A stretch of 64,000 bases of DNA from Photobacterium pectinilyticum (GTDB taxonomy: Bacteria > Pseudomonadota > Gammaproteobacteria > Enterobacterales > Vibrionaceae). Each line of letters begins with the position of its first letter. Positions within the stretch are counted from its first letter, which is position 1. The notes below the pieces were generated by a model that was given only the letters and a program-made list of their open reading frames with translations, was not told the origin of the DNA and ran no database searches. This document shows positions 26,974 to 36,394 of this stretch, piece after piece. The position numbers and the translations under genes are program-made. The stretch spans positions 1-64,000 of the forward strand of contig NZ_JANEYT010000018.1 in assembly GCF_024357955.1 (NCBI RefSeq), read 5' to 3'.

Positions 26974-28722
26974 ATGAAAAATGACAGCCTTGACGAGTGT
27001 ATTGCGCTTGTTACTCCAAACGAATTCACAACTCTTTGCCACCAGCTTAGAAAGATCTGGGGCAAAGATGTCAGTTTTAAGTCGGTAAAAAAAATTGTCG
27101 CTCGTGCTTTTGGTTTTCCAAGTGAAACCCACCTTATCCTGCGACTTAAAGTTAAGCCGGTTTTTCAGATGAACTTGGTAAACCACATCAATTGCGAGTA
27201 TATCGATCATTGCCGCTTTCATCATAAAGAAATTAAAAATTTCAATTCCGACTATGATCTAGAGCTCTCGACAGCCAGAGATAAGATAAATTCTTGTAGT
27301 GATGTTGGTGAGCTCATTTGTTTCCAGCTGGCCATCCGATCATTACCGATAGATGATCAATATGTGGGCATAAATAGTCTTGATCGAGTCGATGAGGCTG
27401 AATACTTTCCTTCTCTCTTCCGCTCCGTTGCGCAGGCATCAGGAATTCCGTCAATGTCAGTGTCTGAAGTAAATTCAAATAGGCTGATTAATCGTGATGA
27501 ATTGGATATTACAGGGCTCATTAATTTTGAAAGGTCCGTCTTATATTACGACGAAGCTAATCGCTATTTGCCAGGTTCAAGAATAGAAAGTGTTTTAGGT
27601 GATGATGGTGAGACAATTGATCACCTGATGTACACCTCGGGGTTTGCGTCTTTGGTGATTAGGAACACCAAACAAAATATAAGTACCCTGCGTGAGAAAA
27701 TGCTCGGTAAGTTATACGCACTGGCTCCAAAGGATTCTCGCCTCAGTGAAAGCATCGTGGTTGAGGTGATTGAAATATCTTCTGAACCCAATCAAAGTCA
27801 GTATCACTTAAATGCACAGAATAATTGTGACAATAGCAAAGTATCAGTTGCAATCCCTGACTATGTCGACAGCTATGGTGCAGACCTGCTAAAGCGTTCA
27901 GGCCTAATCATCTCAACACTGGTTTACCATGAGTTTAATAAGCAACCTGCATTTACAACTTGCTTTGGCTCGAATGAAACGACACATAATCAAATTAGCC
28001 TGGTTTGTAGCTCGGTGCGTTATATCAATGATGACACACCTGTTTTCCTTAATGTAATGAAAATAGAGATGTTGTCGTTAGAACTGTCGGAATATGGAGC
28101 TTCAGATGCGCAAATCAAACATATGCATAAGTCCATATTAGCTCTACGGCAGCATTTCATCACTGCCATTTTCAACTTAAACGAAGAGTACGAGCTGAAG
28201 CAATATCTATCGCTCACTCGTGCAAATACGATTGGAGCCAAGACTAAACCCCTGATATCGGATTCACTATCCGTTTTAATTTTGGTTGATAGAAAAGGTA
28301 TTTGTGAGGACCAGCCTGAATTCCTGACGAATGAAAATAGCACTTTTTACCAAGACACGAATGATGTAGATTTTGAGTTGGCTGCATATCAGCCTTTCAC
28401 ACACCGGCTTCAACGTGCTGGTGTGGTTAAGCTTAGCTATACGTATGTTGAAGGCCCGTTAGGTAACGAGATAAACTGCGTTGTTGGGCTAGACAAGGAT
28501 GATAACGATCTCATTATTTTTGAGCTATTACACAATCAAGCTTCTCCAGATTATCCAGTTGAGTCATTTTTCTCTGAATTTATGCATTCTATTAGCAAAG
28601 CAGGCATACAAGTTTATTCAGCTTCGTACAGGGAGGAGTGTTATGCGGACATTGATGAAATCCCCTCAGCATCAGGTTATTATCCATATCTCGTAGGTGT
28701 AGGGTGTAAGCTTAATGAGTAA
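26974..28722 (+). CDS. Hypothetical protein, 582 residues
   Basis: The N-terminal part (LVTPNEFTTLCHQLRKIWGKDVSFKSVKKIVARAFGFPSETHLI) resembles a short helical module seen at the start of various plasmid proteins, but the name is uncertain. The rest shows no motif I can assign. It is acidic and soluble. ATG 26974 is chosen because AGGA precedes it and the 22 extra residues from 26908 look non-coding. The gene stands alone in the cargo region. Confidence 0.55.
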   Translation: MKNDSLDECIALVTPNEFTTLCHQLRKIWGKDVSFKSVKKIVARAFGFPSETHLILRLKVKPVFQMNLVNHINCEYIDHCRFHHKEIKNFNSDYDLELSTARDKINSCSDVGELICFQLAIRSLPIDDQYVGINSLDRVDEAEYFPSLFRSVAQASGIPSMSVSEVNSNRLINRDELDITGLINFERSVLYYDEANRYLPGSRIESVLGDDGETIDHLMYTSGFASLVIRNTKQNISTLREKMLGKLYALAPKDSRLSESIVVEVIEISSEPNQSQYHLNAQNNCDNSKVSVAIPDYVDSYGADLLKRSGLIISTLVYHEFNKQPAFTTCFGSNETTHNQISLVCSSVRYINDDTPVFLNVMKIEMLSLELSEYGASDAQIKHMHKSILALRQHFITAIFNLNEEYELKQYLSLTRANTIGAKTKPLISDSLSVLILVDRKGICEDQPEFLTNENSTFYQDTNDVDFELAAYQPFTHRLQRAGVVKLSYTYVEGPLGNEINCVVGLDKDDNDLIIFELLHNQASPDYPVESFFSEFMHSISKAGIQVYSASYREECYADIDEIPSASGYYPYLVGVGCKLNE

Positions 28723-29125
28723 TTACAGAGTAATGATGTTAGGCTGGTGGTTTACGGGCTCGTATTTAGTAATGAGCGGGCCTCTAAGTTAATACCTTGA
28801 GTTAGCCGTTAGCCTTGATGTATTTAGATTAAAGGCTAACGACTCGACCAGACACACCTTGTCACCTTGGTTGGTTATCCAGCTTCAAGGCTAAAAAAAT
28901 CGGTTAGGGTAGATTTGAACTAGGGTTTAATCAACACCGGGTGATTTAAATACCCATGTTTTATGCGTACATGGGTATGTAACACGTCTCTGGACAATTC
29001 CGAGTTACGATTCATAGAGTAGTCTGACTTTTCTGATTACTTCTAGTATTGCAACTATGACACTTCAGACCAACCTACATGTGTCTGGCCAAATCTCCTT
29101 ACCCACTGCAAGTCGTGTATTCTTG
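28723..29125. other. Intergenic region with hairpin and end of a 13-bp inverted repeat
   Basis: TACCCATGT/ACATGGGTA forms a 9-bp hairpin at 28951-28977. TGGGTATGTAACA (28972-28984) is inverted at 32686-32698, enclosing the two minus-strand membrane genes. No gene was found. Confidence 0.35.
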
Positions 29126-29824
29126 TTACTGGTTTTTTTCTTCTCCTGCTACATGTTGGAAAATATATTTTGGCGACATCAGTACAAGGCCACCAAGAAG
29201 AACTACTGACCATTTAGGGAAATCCTTGACCATTAGAAATTGAATACCGTAGCAGTCATAGAATAAATCGATCGCATACTGCTTGGGATTTGTAATAATA
29301 TCGATTGCACCATGGAATGCATCTACAGATGTGTTTATTGTCTGGAAGAAAACATGTTGGTAAAAACCAAGTTCTAACAACCAGCGAAAGTTTACCCCAA
29401 ATATAAGAGCTTCAAGAAAACTTTCCCAGCAAATAAAGATAGCAGCCAGTCCAACCCAAAGCGCTACTAGTCGCTTTGGTGTACTCTCCTTCCACTTGTA
29501 GTGTACGATGCTCGACCAAGTCATGGCCAAAAGACATTCCACAAAGAACGCTTGCGCTAGCGGGTAAATATCATATGGATACTGATTATTAGCTAGATGT
29601 ACACCTATCCAGCTAGCTGCGTACATTACCCCTGTAACGACAGAAACAGCAATTACGTTCTTTAGAATACTCTCTTCAATACTATCTTGGTGAAACTTGC
29701 CATGAATGAATTTGATATAAAGGAAAGCCAAAAGCCCACCTATGTAGACTGATACAGCGATACCGATCAGTATTAGTGCAAATTGTATATTCGCATCACC
29801 CCGTTGTTGTGTAATATCTTCCAT
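29126..29824 (-). CDS. Multi-pass membrane protein, unknown
   Basis: This 232-residue protein has about five hydrophobic segments: FALILIGIAVSVYIGGLLAFLYI, VIAVSVVTGVMYAASWIGV, FFVECLLAMTW, LVALWVGLAAIFICW and VVLLGGLVLM. ATG 29824 (MEDITQQRG) is preferred to the upstream start because GAAGGTGG lies at good spacing. It follows the 782-residue membrane-anchored gene on the same strand at some distance. No family is recognised. Confidence 0.55.
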   Translation of the reverse strand: MEDITQQRGDANIQFALILIGIAVSVYIGGLLAFLYIKFIHGKFHQDSIEESILKNVIAVSVVTGVMYAASWIGVHLANNQYPYDIYPLAQAFFVECLLAMTWSSIVHYKWKESTPKRLVALWVGLAAIFICWESFLEALIFGVNFRWLLELGFYQHVFFQTINTSVDAFHGAIDIITNPKQYAIDLFYDCYGIQFLMVKDFPKWSVVLLGGLVLMSPKYIFQHVAGEEKNQ

Positions 29825-30130
29825 GACATCCACCTTCTTTTTTGGTTGAAGTAATTGTAATTTATACTTAATCATGAAAGTGTGATCAGGGCAGTGCTGT
29901 ATAAAAATTAAGCACCAGACAAAAGTTGCGTAACTCGATTGATGAAAGCAATTACGCCAAAAATATCAGGTATAAACAGAACCAGCGCACACAAACAGCG
30001 CAAAGCTGGCTGAAACGAAGATGGACAAAAATGTTTTAGGGGCTTTACTAAATTTGCTAGTAACGGATTAGCTACAGTATCGCAAATTCTGCTCAACGAA
30101 AATCAGGAGCCTCAAAAGTTAATCATCCCG

Positions 30131-32479
30131 TTAAAAGTAAATGTGAGCGTCTATCTCTATTGCGACTGCGCCACCTTCATCTTTGAAGTTAAATTCAAAT
30201 GCGTTATCTATGTGGTCACAGGTGAGCCTTGTCACTCCATCATTATTTTGTGAGTGTAGTTTTGCTATTGGGTTACATGAACTTGTGTCGTGAAGGTAGA
30301 ACGCATCTAGTAGAGTATTGGAGTGAACTAAGTGTCTGTTTATGTTTCTGATCTTATCAGCGCAACTAGACTCACGGAGGGCTTGCCAGTCCTTGTGGCT
30401 AATGATGATAGTGTGATTGTCTTTTATGTCGTTAAGGTTAAGGTCGCAAATTGGTGACCCGCCAGTAGTTATCTGTTGTAGCGCAATCTGATTGTGAATG
30501 TTCTCTATGATGCGGCGATTGGATAAGCCATACCCAACACCAGTATTATCAAGAAATTCTTCCCTACTATGTGTTATTGGGGGGAATTTAATTGGGTCTT
30601 GTTTTTGTTTACAAAGAGATACATAACTCAGCAGTGGGAACTTAGTCGCTAAGTCAGTGCCTTTCATTAAAATCTTGTCAATGTGATTTTGCTTGATTTG
30701 CTCGCTAAGTGGTTGCGTATTTCTCAGCTCTATCAGTTGCTCTTCTAGATACTTCACGACTTTATGAAGGATGGGAATTACTGAATTATTGAATGCAGCC
30801 TCTTCATGTCTGATGTCAAAATGAGAACAAAATACCTCAGCATAAGTTGGAGACTGGGCGTAATACATAGATTGCTTTAGTTCACTGAGCATTCTTTTTG
30901 TAATTTGAATTGTCTTTTCACCCATGTTTATAGAGCTGGTTATGGTCTCAATACCTGTGTTTAGTTCTTTATCTAGGTTTTGGATACGCCAGCAGTAAAG
31001 GGCGTACATCACTAGAATTGGTAAGGCTCGAATGTATGCAATACCAAGCTCCTCTGAGTTTAGTGAGCTATACCCATGAGGTCTTCCAAGCTGTTGGATT
31101 ACGCTGTTTAAAGAGGCGGGGAGGAGGTTTATGCCTAAATGCATAGCTTTTGAATTCGCAGGGTTGAAGCTTTCATGGCAATCTAAAATGCAGCGCCATT
31201 GGTCGTTTTGTGCTAGGGCTCTAAGTGTGTACTGAGCTGTTCTTTTGGCTGTTTGTGCTCCAACTGCCTTTATTATCTCTTCAACCATGTTTTTTTCGAA
31301 CTCTGAGGCGATTTCTTTTACTTCTTGATACCTCACCGCAGATACGTCAGAGGCTAATGCGTCTTGTGTGTATTTATCTAGGAGTAAGAGAAATTTATTG
31401 ATGTACTCTTGAGGATTGTTATTTAGCAGCTCCTTATGAATCTCGGTGAAGCTACTCACTTCGTCAAAATGCTCATAATTGTTGTCACCAAAGAGGCTTG
31501 AGAGCTGATAAATCTCATCACTAAAGTAGCTCTCGTAGGAAACAAAGTTTCTGTAGTTATCTATTAATTCGGGTAATAGCTCAGGCTTTTTATCAACCAG
31601 AAAATCAATCAGGCTTCGCACATGTCTATCTATAAAGAGGATTGTTTGTGGGCTTTGTATGTCCCATGTGTGCACGCCAATTAGAAAATCAGCTCTCAAA
31701 AGCCAGTATTGGTCAGAGTTTAGTTCTTTTATGCTTTCTTCGTAGAGATTCGTACTAAAGCGTTCAAATACGTCATAATTTTTAATTTTTCTATCGAAGA
31801 ATAATACTAAGTGCTTGCCATAGTCCCTTTGTAAAAATACGTATTTATCGCGACTTCCTGTGCTTCTAGCTGATGTTAAAGTCACGGCTAATTCACCAAG
31901 TAACTTCTTTATCGTAACGTGAGAGATAGAATTACTCTGGTTGGTGTAGGCGTTTTCAATTAGCTTGAACAGCTTTTGTTCCGTTGGTGTCTCGAAATGA
32001 GATGTTGAATTCCCAATATTGAAGCTTGCAATTTGTACAAGCAGCTCAATTTCTATCGCATGACTTGCGTTGCTGCTATCAGTCTTTGATAGTTTCGAAA
32101 TAAGGTGTTCTGTGACCAAACTGTCTGAACGTGTGGCGAGGAAAACTATTTGTATAAATCTGAACTCTTTGATGAGTAAGGTAGACGTGATGAGTAAGAA
32201 TACAGTTTCGAAAAACGAAACATAATTATCAGAGAAAGTGTTCTTATCAACAGAGCTAACATAAAGCGAAAACCAAATCAGTGTAATCAGCGTGAGGATG
32301 AGTTCACGGAAAAGAAATTGAATTTTGAACCCCATTTTTTGTTCGATAGCATCCATGTAGTATGCAGACCCGTAGCGGGTTTTTACACGGTTAAGAACCT
32401 CAAGGGCTATAGGCATAGTGAATGCAGAGAAAGCAGTTAGAACTGCAATCAGGTGTGTAGTAATGCTCAATCTTTCCAT
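30131..32479 (-). CDS. Large membrane-anchored protein, unknown
   Basis: The 782-residue protein has three or four membrane segments in the first 120 residues (TTHLIAVLTAFSAFTMPIALEVL, FRELILTLITLIWFSLYVSS, SFFETVFLLITSTLLI) and a long, mostly helical cytosolic part without motifs I recognise. Such a membrane head with a large unknown domain is found among phage-defence and stress proteins, but nothing in the sequence proves that role. Together with the gene at 29.1 kb it is enclosed by a 13-bp inverted repeat. Confidence 0.6.
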   Translation of the reverse strand: MERLSITTHLIAVLTAFSAFTMPIALEVLNRVKTRYGSAYYMDAIEQKMGFKIQFLFRELILTLITLIWFSLYVSSVDKNTFSDNYVSFFETVFLLITSTLLIKEFRFIQIVFLATRSDSLVTEHLISKLSKTDSSNASHAIEIELLVQIASFNIGNSTSHFETPTEQKLFKLIENAYTNQSNSISHVTIKKLLGELAVTLTSARSTGSRDKYVFLQRDYGKHLVLFFDRKIKNYDVFERFSTNLYEESIKELNSDQYWLLRADFLIGVHTWDIQSPQTILFIDRHVRSLIDFLVDKKPELLPELIDNYRNFVSYESYFSDEIYQLSSLFGDNNYEHFDEVSSFTEIHKELLNNNPQEYINKFLLLLDKYTQDALASDVSAVRYQEVKEIASEFEKNMVEEIIKAVGAQTAKRTAQYTLRALAQNDQWRCILDCHESFNPANSKAMHLGINLLPASLNSVIQQLGRPHGYSSLNSEELGIAYIRALPILVMYALYCWRIQNLDKELNTGIETITSSINMGEKTIQITKRMLSELKQSMYYAQSPTYAEVFCSHFDIRHEEAAFNNSVIPILHKVVKYLEEQLIELRNTQPLSEQIKQNHIDKILMKGTDLATKFPLLSYVSLCKQKQDPIKFPPITHSREEFLDNTGVGYGLSNRRIIENIHNQIALQQITTGGSPICDLNLNDIKDNHTIIISHKDWQALRESSCADKIRNINRHLVHSNTLLDAFYLHDTSSCNPIAKLHSQNNDGVTRLTCDHIDNAFEFNFKDEGGAVAIEIDAHIYF

Positions 32480-32818
32480 TTAGCTTAACTGACCGTTGTT
32501 TGCTGGGTTGACTATCTGGGTATTCATAAGTGTCCGAGGTACAAAGCTCTAGGCTCACAAAGTAATTGATAGGTAAAGCCTCACATATCCTTTCAACACA
32601 TTACTGGTATTAGTAAAAGTTAGTCAAATAATGCTTTAGTGAATTGAGAGGTTATCTACGCGTAACAACGAATGGGGCAATTTCATGTTACATACCCAGC
32701 CAGCACTGTTCTGGACACAAAGACGTGTTTGCCGAGATCGGCGTCAGCACGTCCTTGACAACAATGTGATAGAGTCAATGCTCTAATCCGTGTACCTGTT
32801 ATAATTAATTCTTGTCAA
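32480..32818. other. Intergenic region
   Basis: No gene was recognised. TGTTACATACCCA at 32686-32698 is the inverted partner of 28972-28984. A small GCCGAGATCGGC palindrome lies at 32731-32742. Confidence 0.3.
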
Positions 32819-33403
32819 TCAGCTCTCAATTTCTTCCGATAACCGAAGAGCATCCTCTATCTCTACCCCCAAATATTTGATCGTATTTTCAATTTTGGTG
32901 TGACCAAGCAAAAGCTGGATCGCTCGAATATTTTTGGTCTTCTGATAAATCAGTGTTGCTTTGGTTCGGCGCAGTGAGTGGGTTCCATATAGATCAGGGT
33001 TATGACCTAAAGCAAGTGCCCAACTCCGAATGATTCGACGGTAATATGAGTAGCTTAGAGATTGATTAGGCTTTCGTGGGCTTGGGAAAAGGTAGTCTTT
33101 AGGTTGAAGCTCTTGGTCTTTAATCCAATGGCTCAGCGTTTGCTGTGTTCTCTGAGTGATCTCAAACTGAACGTCATTGCCAGTCTTTTTCTGAACATAT
33201 TGGACACGGTTGAATACTAAGAAGTTAGATGAAACATCTGACACCCTTAATGATAATAGGTCGTTTGAACGTAGCTTGCTATCGATTGCAAGATTAAGAA
33301 GAGATAGTTCCATCAGATTATTACTGAGCTCTAAGCGAGTCCTAATCCGCCAAATTTCCTCTAATCTAAATGGCTTTTTTACACCCGTTTTCTTGCACTC
33401 CAT
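32819..33403 (-). CDS. Short tyrosine recombinase
   Basis: This 194-residue site-specific recombinase consists of little more than the catalytic domain, like the FimB/FimE class. The set Arg (KLRSNDLLSLR), HSLRR, LLGHTKIENTIKYLG with His and the final Tyr is complete. ATG 33403 is selected because GAGGGAG lies 3 nt before it; the longer frame from 33490 has no such site. It could invert or excise nearby DNA. No att sites were identified with confidence. Confidence 0.8.
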   Translation of the reverse strand: MECKKTGVKKPFRLEEIWRIRTRLELSNNLMELSLLNLAIDSKLRSNDLLSLRVSDVSSNFLVFNRVQYVQKKTGNDVQFEITQRTQQTLSHWIKDQELQPKDYLFPSPRKPNQSLSYSYYRRIIRSWALALGHNPDLYGTHSLRRTKATLIYQKTKNIRAIQLLLGHTKIENTIKYLGVEIEDALRLSEEIES

Positions 33404-33503
33404 ATGCTCCCTCGTTGTACTGTTGTGAACAGCATCCAAACATGAAGTTTTGTGAAAAAAGAGCGAACTTACTCGTTCGCTCGATGACATCTAGCTCGTA
33501 GGA

Positions 33504-34055
33504 CTATTTTTTAGACCAAGCAAACTTCTCAAATACTTTGTCTACTGGGGTGTGAGCAACGTGGTTTACGTAGTTGCTGATCACTTTTTGTGATAGGCCA
33601 AGGATCACTTCAAGTACCTGTTGCTGACCGTAACCCGCAGCAAAAAATGCTGCTAAATCTGCCTCTGAGACATTCCCGCGATCACGTACTACCGCGAGAG
33701 TGAAGTCTTTTAATGCTTGAAGCTTTTCTGTAGGCATCGCTTCATCGTTACGCAGTGCTTCAGTCAGTGCTGAATCAACTTTCATTGAATGTGCAATACC
33801 AGTGTGTGCAGGAACGCAGTAGTGACACTCATGTTCAACGTTAATGGTTTGCCATACTACCGTTAGCTCTTCAGCGTCGAATGATGTGTTGGTGAATTGC
33901 TGATGTAGTTGCGTGTAAGCCGTTAGGATTTGAGGAGACTCAGCCATTACTGCGTAAAGACCAGGAACCATACCCATTTGCTTTTGTGCGCCTTCAAGGA
34001 TTGCTTTGCTTTTCTCAGGTGCTGACTCAACAGTGTGTAGTTTAAACTCGCACAT
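33504..34055 (-). CDS. AhpD-like carboxymuconolactone decarboxylase family protein
   Basis: This 183-residue protein of the AhpD/CMD fold has the CxxC redox pair in HECHYCVPAHTGIAH near residue 76. Such proteins act as peroxidases or peroxidase partners. It stands after the small membrane gene at 34.1-34.3 kb, with both divergent from the LysR regulator at 34.5 kb. It may belong to a LysR-controlled oxidative stress response. Confidence 0.85.
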   Translation of the reverse strand: MCEFKLHTVESAPEKSKAILEGAQKQMGMVPGLYAVMAESPQILTAYTQLHQQFTNTSFDAEELTVVWQTINVEHECHYCVPAHTGIAHSMKVDSALTEALRNDEAMPTEKLQALKDFTLAVVRDRGNVSEADLAAFFAAGYGQQQVLEVILGLSQKVISNYVNHVAHTPVDKVFEKFAWSKK

Positions 34056-34093
34056 TTTCTTTTCCTATTCTCTAACTTATTAACTTGACTGAT

Positions 34094-34336
34094 TTATTTT
34101 ACTTCTGGCTCTAGCAGCACTTTGGTTACGAACAGACGAACCGTTGGTGCAACGAGGGCTAAAACCAGCAGTGCCGATGGCACCATTTGTGAAACTGCGT
34201 TTAACCATGCATCGAAGAACACACCGTTTGTCGGTAGTGTCTTAGCAACCATGATAGCTGGCATACTAAGCAGCATAGTTGGTAGAACCATAGAAACCAT
34301 TAGTGGGTACTGGAACTTACGTGGAAATTTTTTCAT
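34094..34336 (-). CDS. DUF2798-like small membrane protein
   Basis: This 80-residue protein has two membrane segments (LMVSMVLPTMLLSMPAIMV, VPSALLVLALVAPTVRLFV). MKKFPRKFQYPL at the start is typical of DUF2798 proteins. The start at 34336 is preferred over 34408, whose leader is polar and lies in the divergent promoter. It is probably cotranscribed with the AhpD-like gene 38 nt downstream. Confidence 0.7.
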   Translation of the reverse strand: MKKFPRKFQYPLMVSMVLPTMLLSMPAIMVAKTLPTNGVFFDAWLNAVSQMVPSALLVLALVAPTVRLFVTKVLLEPEVK

Positions 34337-34482
34337 GCTGCTCTCTCTTATGCTTGACTGCGATTGGCTAACTGATGGGGTTATATTAGTCCTGATTTCC
34401 GCAATCAAAAATAGACAACATTGAACTTGAATCTTTCATATTTGAATGATTAACTCAGAGTACAACTCTTAATGGTGATCAA

Positions 34483-35403
34483 ATGAAAGCAAAGGATATC
34501 TCTAACCTCTACCTGTTTTGCCAATCTGTTGAGTGCGGTGGTTTTGCCGCAGCGAGTCTCAAAACCCACGTTTCGGCCCCAACGTTATCAAGGGCGGTTG
34601 CAAGCCTTGAAGATAAACTGGGAGAAAAACTGGTACACCGTAATGCAAAGCAGTTCCAACTGACGACGGCTGGTGACGAATACTACCAACGCTTCGCTGC
34701 TCTATTTATGCAGTTAAATGATGAATGGACGCAGCTTTCGAATAGCCAGCCAGTATTAACAGGTGAAATCCGAGTCTCTTGCCCAGAGCCATTTGCGGAT
34801 AATTTCCTGCAAAAGATGGCGATTGAGTTTATGCAGCTTCACCCCGAAGTTTCTGTAACCATCCAATTTAGCGCAGGCACAGAGCGTTTTTTTGATGAGC
34901 AGATTGACCTTGCGATTGTGACGACTCCACCTCATGCTAGTCATTTAATTCAGCGTCAGTTGTTTGAATCACCATTAATGCTAGCGGCATCACCAAGCTA
35001 TATCGAAAAACATGGTCAGCCCGAACAAGCAGAAGAGTTGATTAATCATCAGCTACTATCAGGGAATAGCTTGCCATATTGGGAGTTAAAAGAAGACGAA
35101 AAAGCGATCCGTATTCCTTATCAACCACGATATTCTGTTAGCAGTCTACGCTTGAATATTGATGCCACACTGGCAGGAGCAGGGATCTGTATGATGCCAA
35201 GAGCAGCCTTTGAAAAGCGTGCCAAAAGAAAAGAGTTAGTAGAGGTATTGCCAGACGTTGAATGCCCAACAGGTAAAGCATTCTTGGTGTGGGCAGACAG
35301 AAAACTGATAGCGACCAGAGTGGTTGCATTTAGAGACATGATTTTTGAACGCTTTGGGCAATCAGCTGAGTTTTTGGCTTCGATAAACTCAGAGCGAGAT
35401 TGA
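34483..35403 (+). CDS. LysR family transcriptional regulator
   Basis: This 306-residue protein has the N-terminal LysR helix-turn-helix (YLFCQSVECGGFAAASLKTHVSAPTLSRAVASLEDKLGEKLVHR) and a C-terminal effector-binding domain. It is divergently transcribed from the DUF2798/AhpD-like pair across a 146-bp gap, the usual layout for a LysR regulator and its target. Confidence 0.9.
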   Translation: MKAKDISNLYLFCQSVECGGFAAASLKTHVSAPTLSRAVASLEDKLGEKLVHRNAKQFQLTTAGDEYYQRFAALFMQLNDEWTQLSNSQPVLTGEIRVSCPEPFADNFLQKMAIEFMQLHPEVSVTIQFSAGTERFFDEQIDLAIVTTPPHASHLIQRQLFESPLMLAASPSYIEKHGQPEQAEELINHQLLSGNSLPYWELKEDEKAIRIPYQPRYSVSSLRLNIDATLAGAGICMMPRAAFEKRAKRKELVEVLPDVECPTGKAFLVWADRKLIATRVVAFRDMIFERFGQSAEFLASINSERD

Positions 35404-35458
35404 TCGTTATGATGAAAAAAAACGCCAGACTAGATGATCAAATCTGGCGTTTGTTTTG

Positions 35459-35980
35459 TTAGCGATTATTTTTACGAAAATATAGAAATGCATTTAACCA
35501 AGCTATCCCCAAAATAATCAGAGTCATTACAGGTGGTTTAGACTGAAGTGGCAATACTTCCGCTGGCACGTTTGGCAACAGGTGAACATACACCGCAACA
35601 ATCATAATCGCTGTGGTTAATAGCGTTGAGAACTGCATCGCTCTATCTTTTATCGGTGTTGCGAGTGCCTTATTACCAATCATCACCACAAGTAGCAACA
35701 TACCTGCAAAAATCTCACCTAATTGACCTGCCCAACGAGACAGAGTTGGGAAAGGCAGCTCACTCAGTACAATCTGTTTTGCAAACATCGTCGTAAACGG
35801 GTCGAAAAATTTTACGGTTCCCGCCATCACCATAAAAGCACCGAGAAGACCCGTCAGTATTTTTTGGATTTTTGTTCCTATGCTGTCAGTTTTGTCATAG
35901 CTACAAACCAAAAAAACACCCGTAACGAGTAGCATTGTGCCGATAAGAGATAGTTCAAGAATAAGTTGTGATGTGCTCAT
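35459..35980 (-). CDS. DoxX-like integral membrane protein
   Basis: This 173-residue protein has four or five membrane segments (LIGTMLLVTGVFLV, ILTGLLGAFMVMAG, EIFAGMLLLVVMIG, LTTAIMIVAVYVHLL, MTLIILGIAWLNAFLYF). The pattern and the KFFDPF motif after the second helix fit the DoxX family. It converges on the LysR gene and probably belongs to the same redox-related block. Confidence 0.65.
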   Translation of the reverse strand: MSTSQLILELSLIGTMLLVTGVFLVCSYDKTDSIGTKIQKILTGLLGAFMVMAGTVKFFDPFTTMFAKQIVLSELPFPTLSRWAGQLGEIFAGMLLLVVMIGNKALATPIKDRAMQFSTLLTTAIMIVAVYVHLLPNVPAEVLPLQSKPPVMTLIILGIAWLNAFLYFRKNNR

Positions 35981-36190
35981 AGCAAACCTTCATTATGTTT
36001 TAGTAAGTTGATGGCGCTATTCTACGAAACACTATAGAGTTCAAAAACAGACAGGTTTGATTCTTATTCATTCAAAAATGAAAGATTGAATTGTATTTAG
36101 ATTTCCTCCTAGACCGTTTTGGGGCACAAATTAGTCAGCCAGGCATAGGTTGACCAGAAGATGGACAAAGTTTTTTTACAACAAAGGGCA

Positions 36191-36394
36191 CTAAAACACG
36201 CCATGCTCTAAACGGCCGATCAGGTCGAGTACAACCTCAGTGTCTTCTTCTGTCGAAAGCATATCAATTGGTCGCTTGTTACCAAGTCCTCGAACTGGGT
36301 GCTGAAGCCAGCGATGAGTGGCATCTTCATTTCCAAACAGTGCAAGCGCAGCCTGGAATACTTTGTCAAAATTCTTTTGGGTTTCTTTATTCAT
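36191..36394 (-). CDS. Orphan MbcA/ParS/Xre-type antitoxin (DUF2384)
   Basis: The 67 residues cover just the toxin-binding C-terminal domain of Xre/MbcA/ParS antitoxins: ALALFGNEDATHRWLQHPVRGLGNKRPIDMLSTEEDTEVVLDLIGRLEHGVF. The usual N-terminal DNA-binding part is absent and no RES-domain toxin is next to it. It may be a free-standing antidote, or a remnant of a lost toxin-antitoxin pair. Confidence 0.7.
   Translation of the reverse strand: MNKETQKNFDKVFQAALALFGNEDATHRWLQHPVRGLGNKRPIDMLSTEEDTEVVLDLIGRLEHGVF

Noticed and set aside
29908-30096. 62-residue minus-strand gene
   Set aside because: It is short, has no ribosome binding site and no conserved feature; its Phe/Cys-rich composition fits a chance frame.
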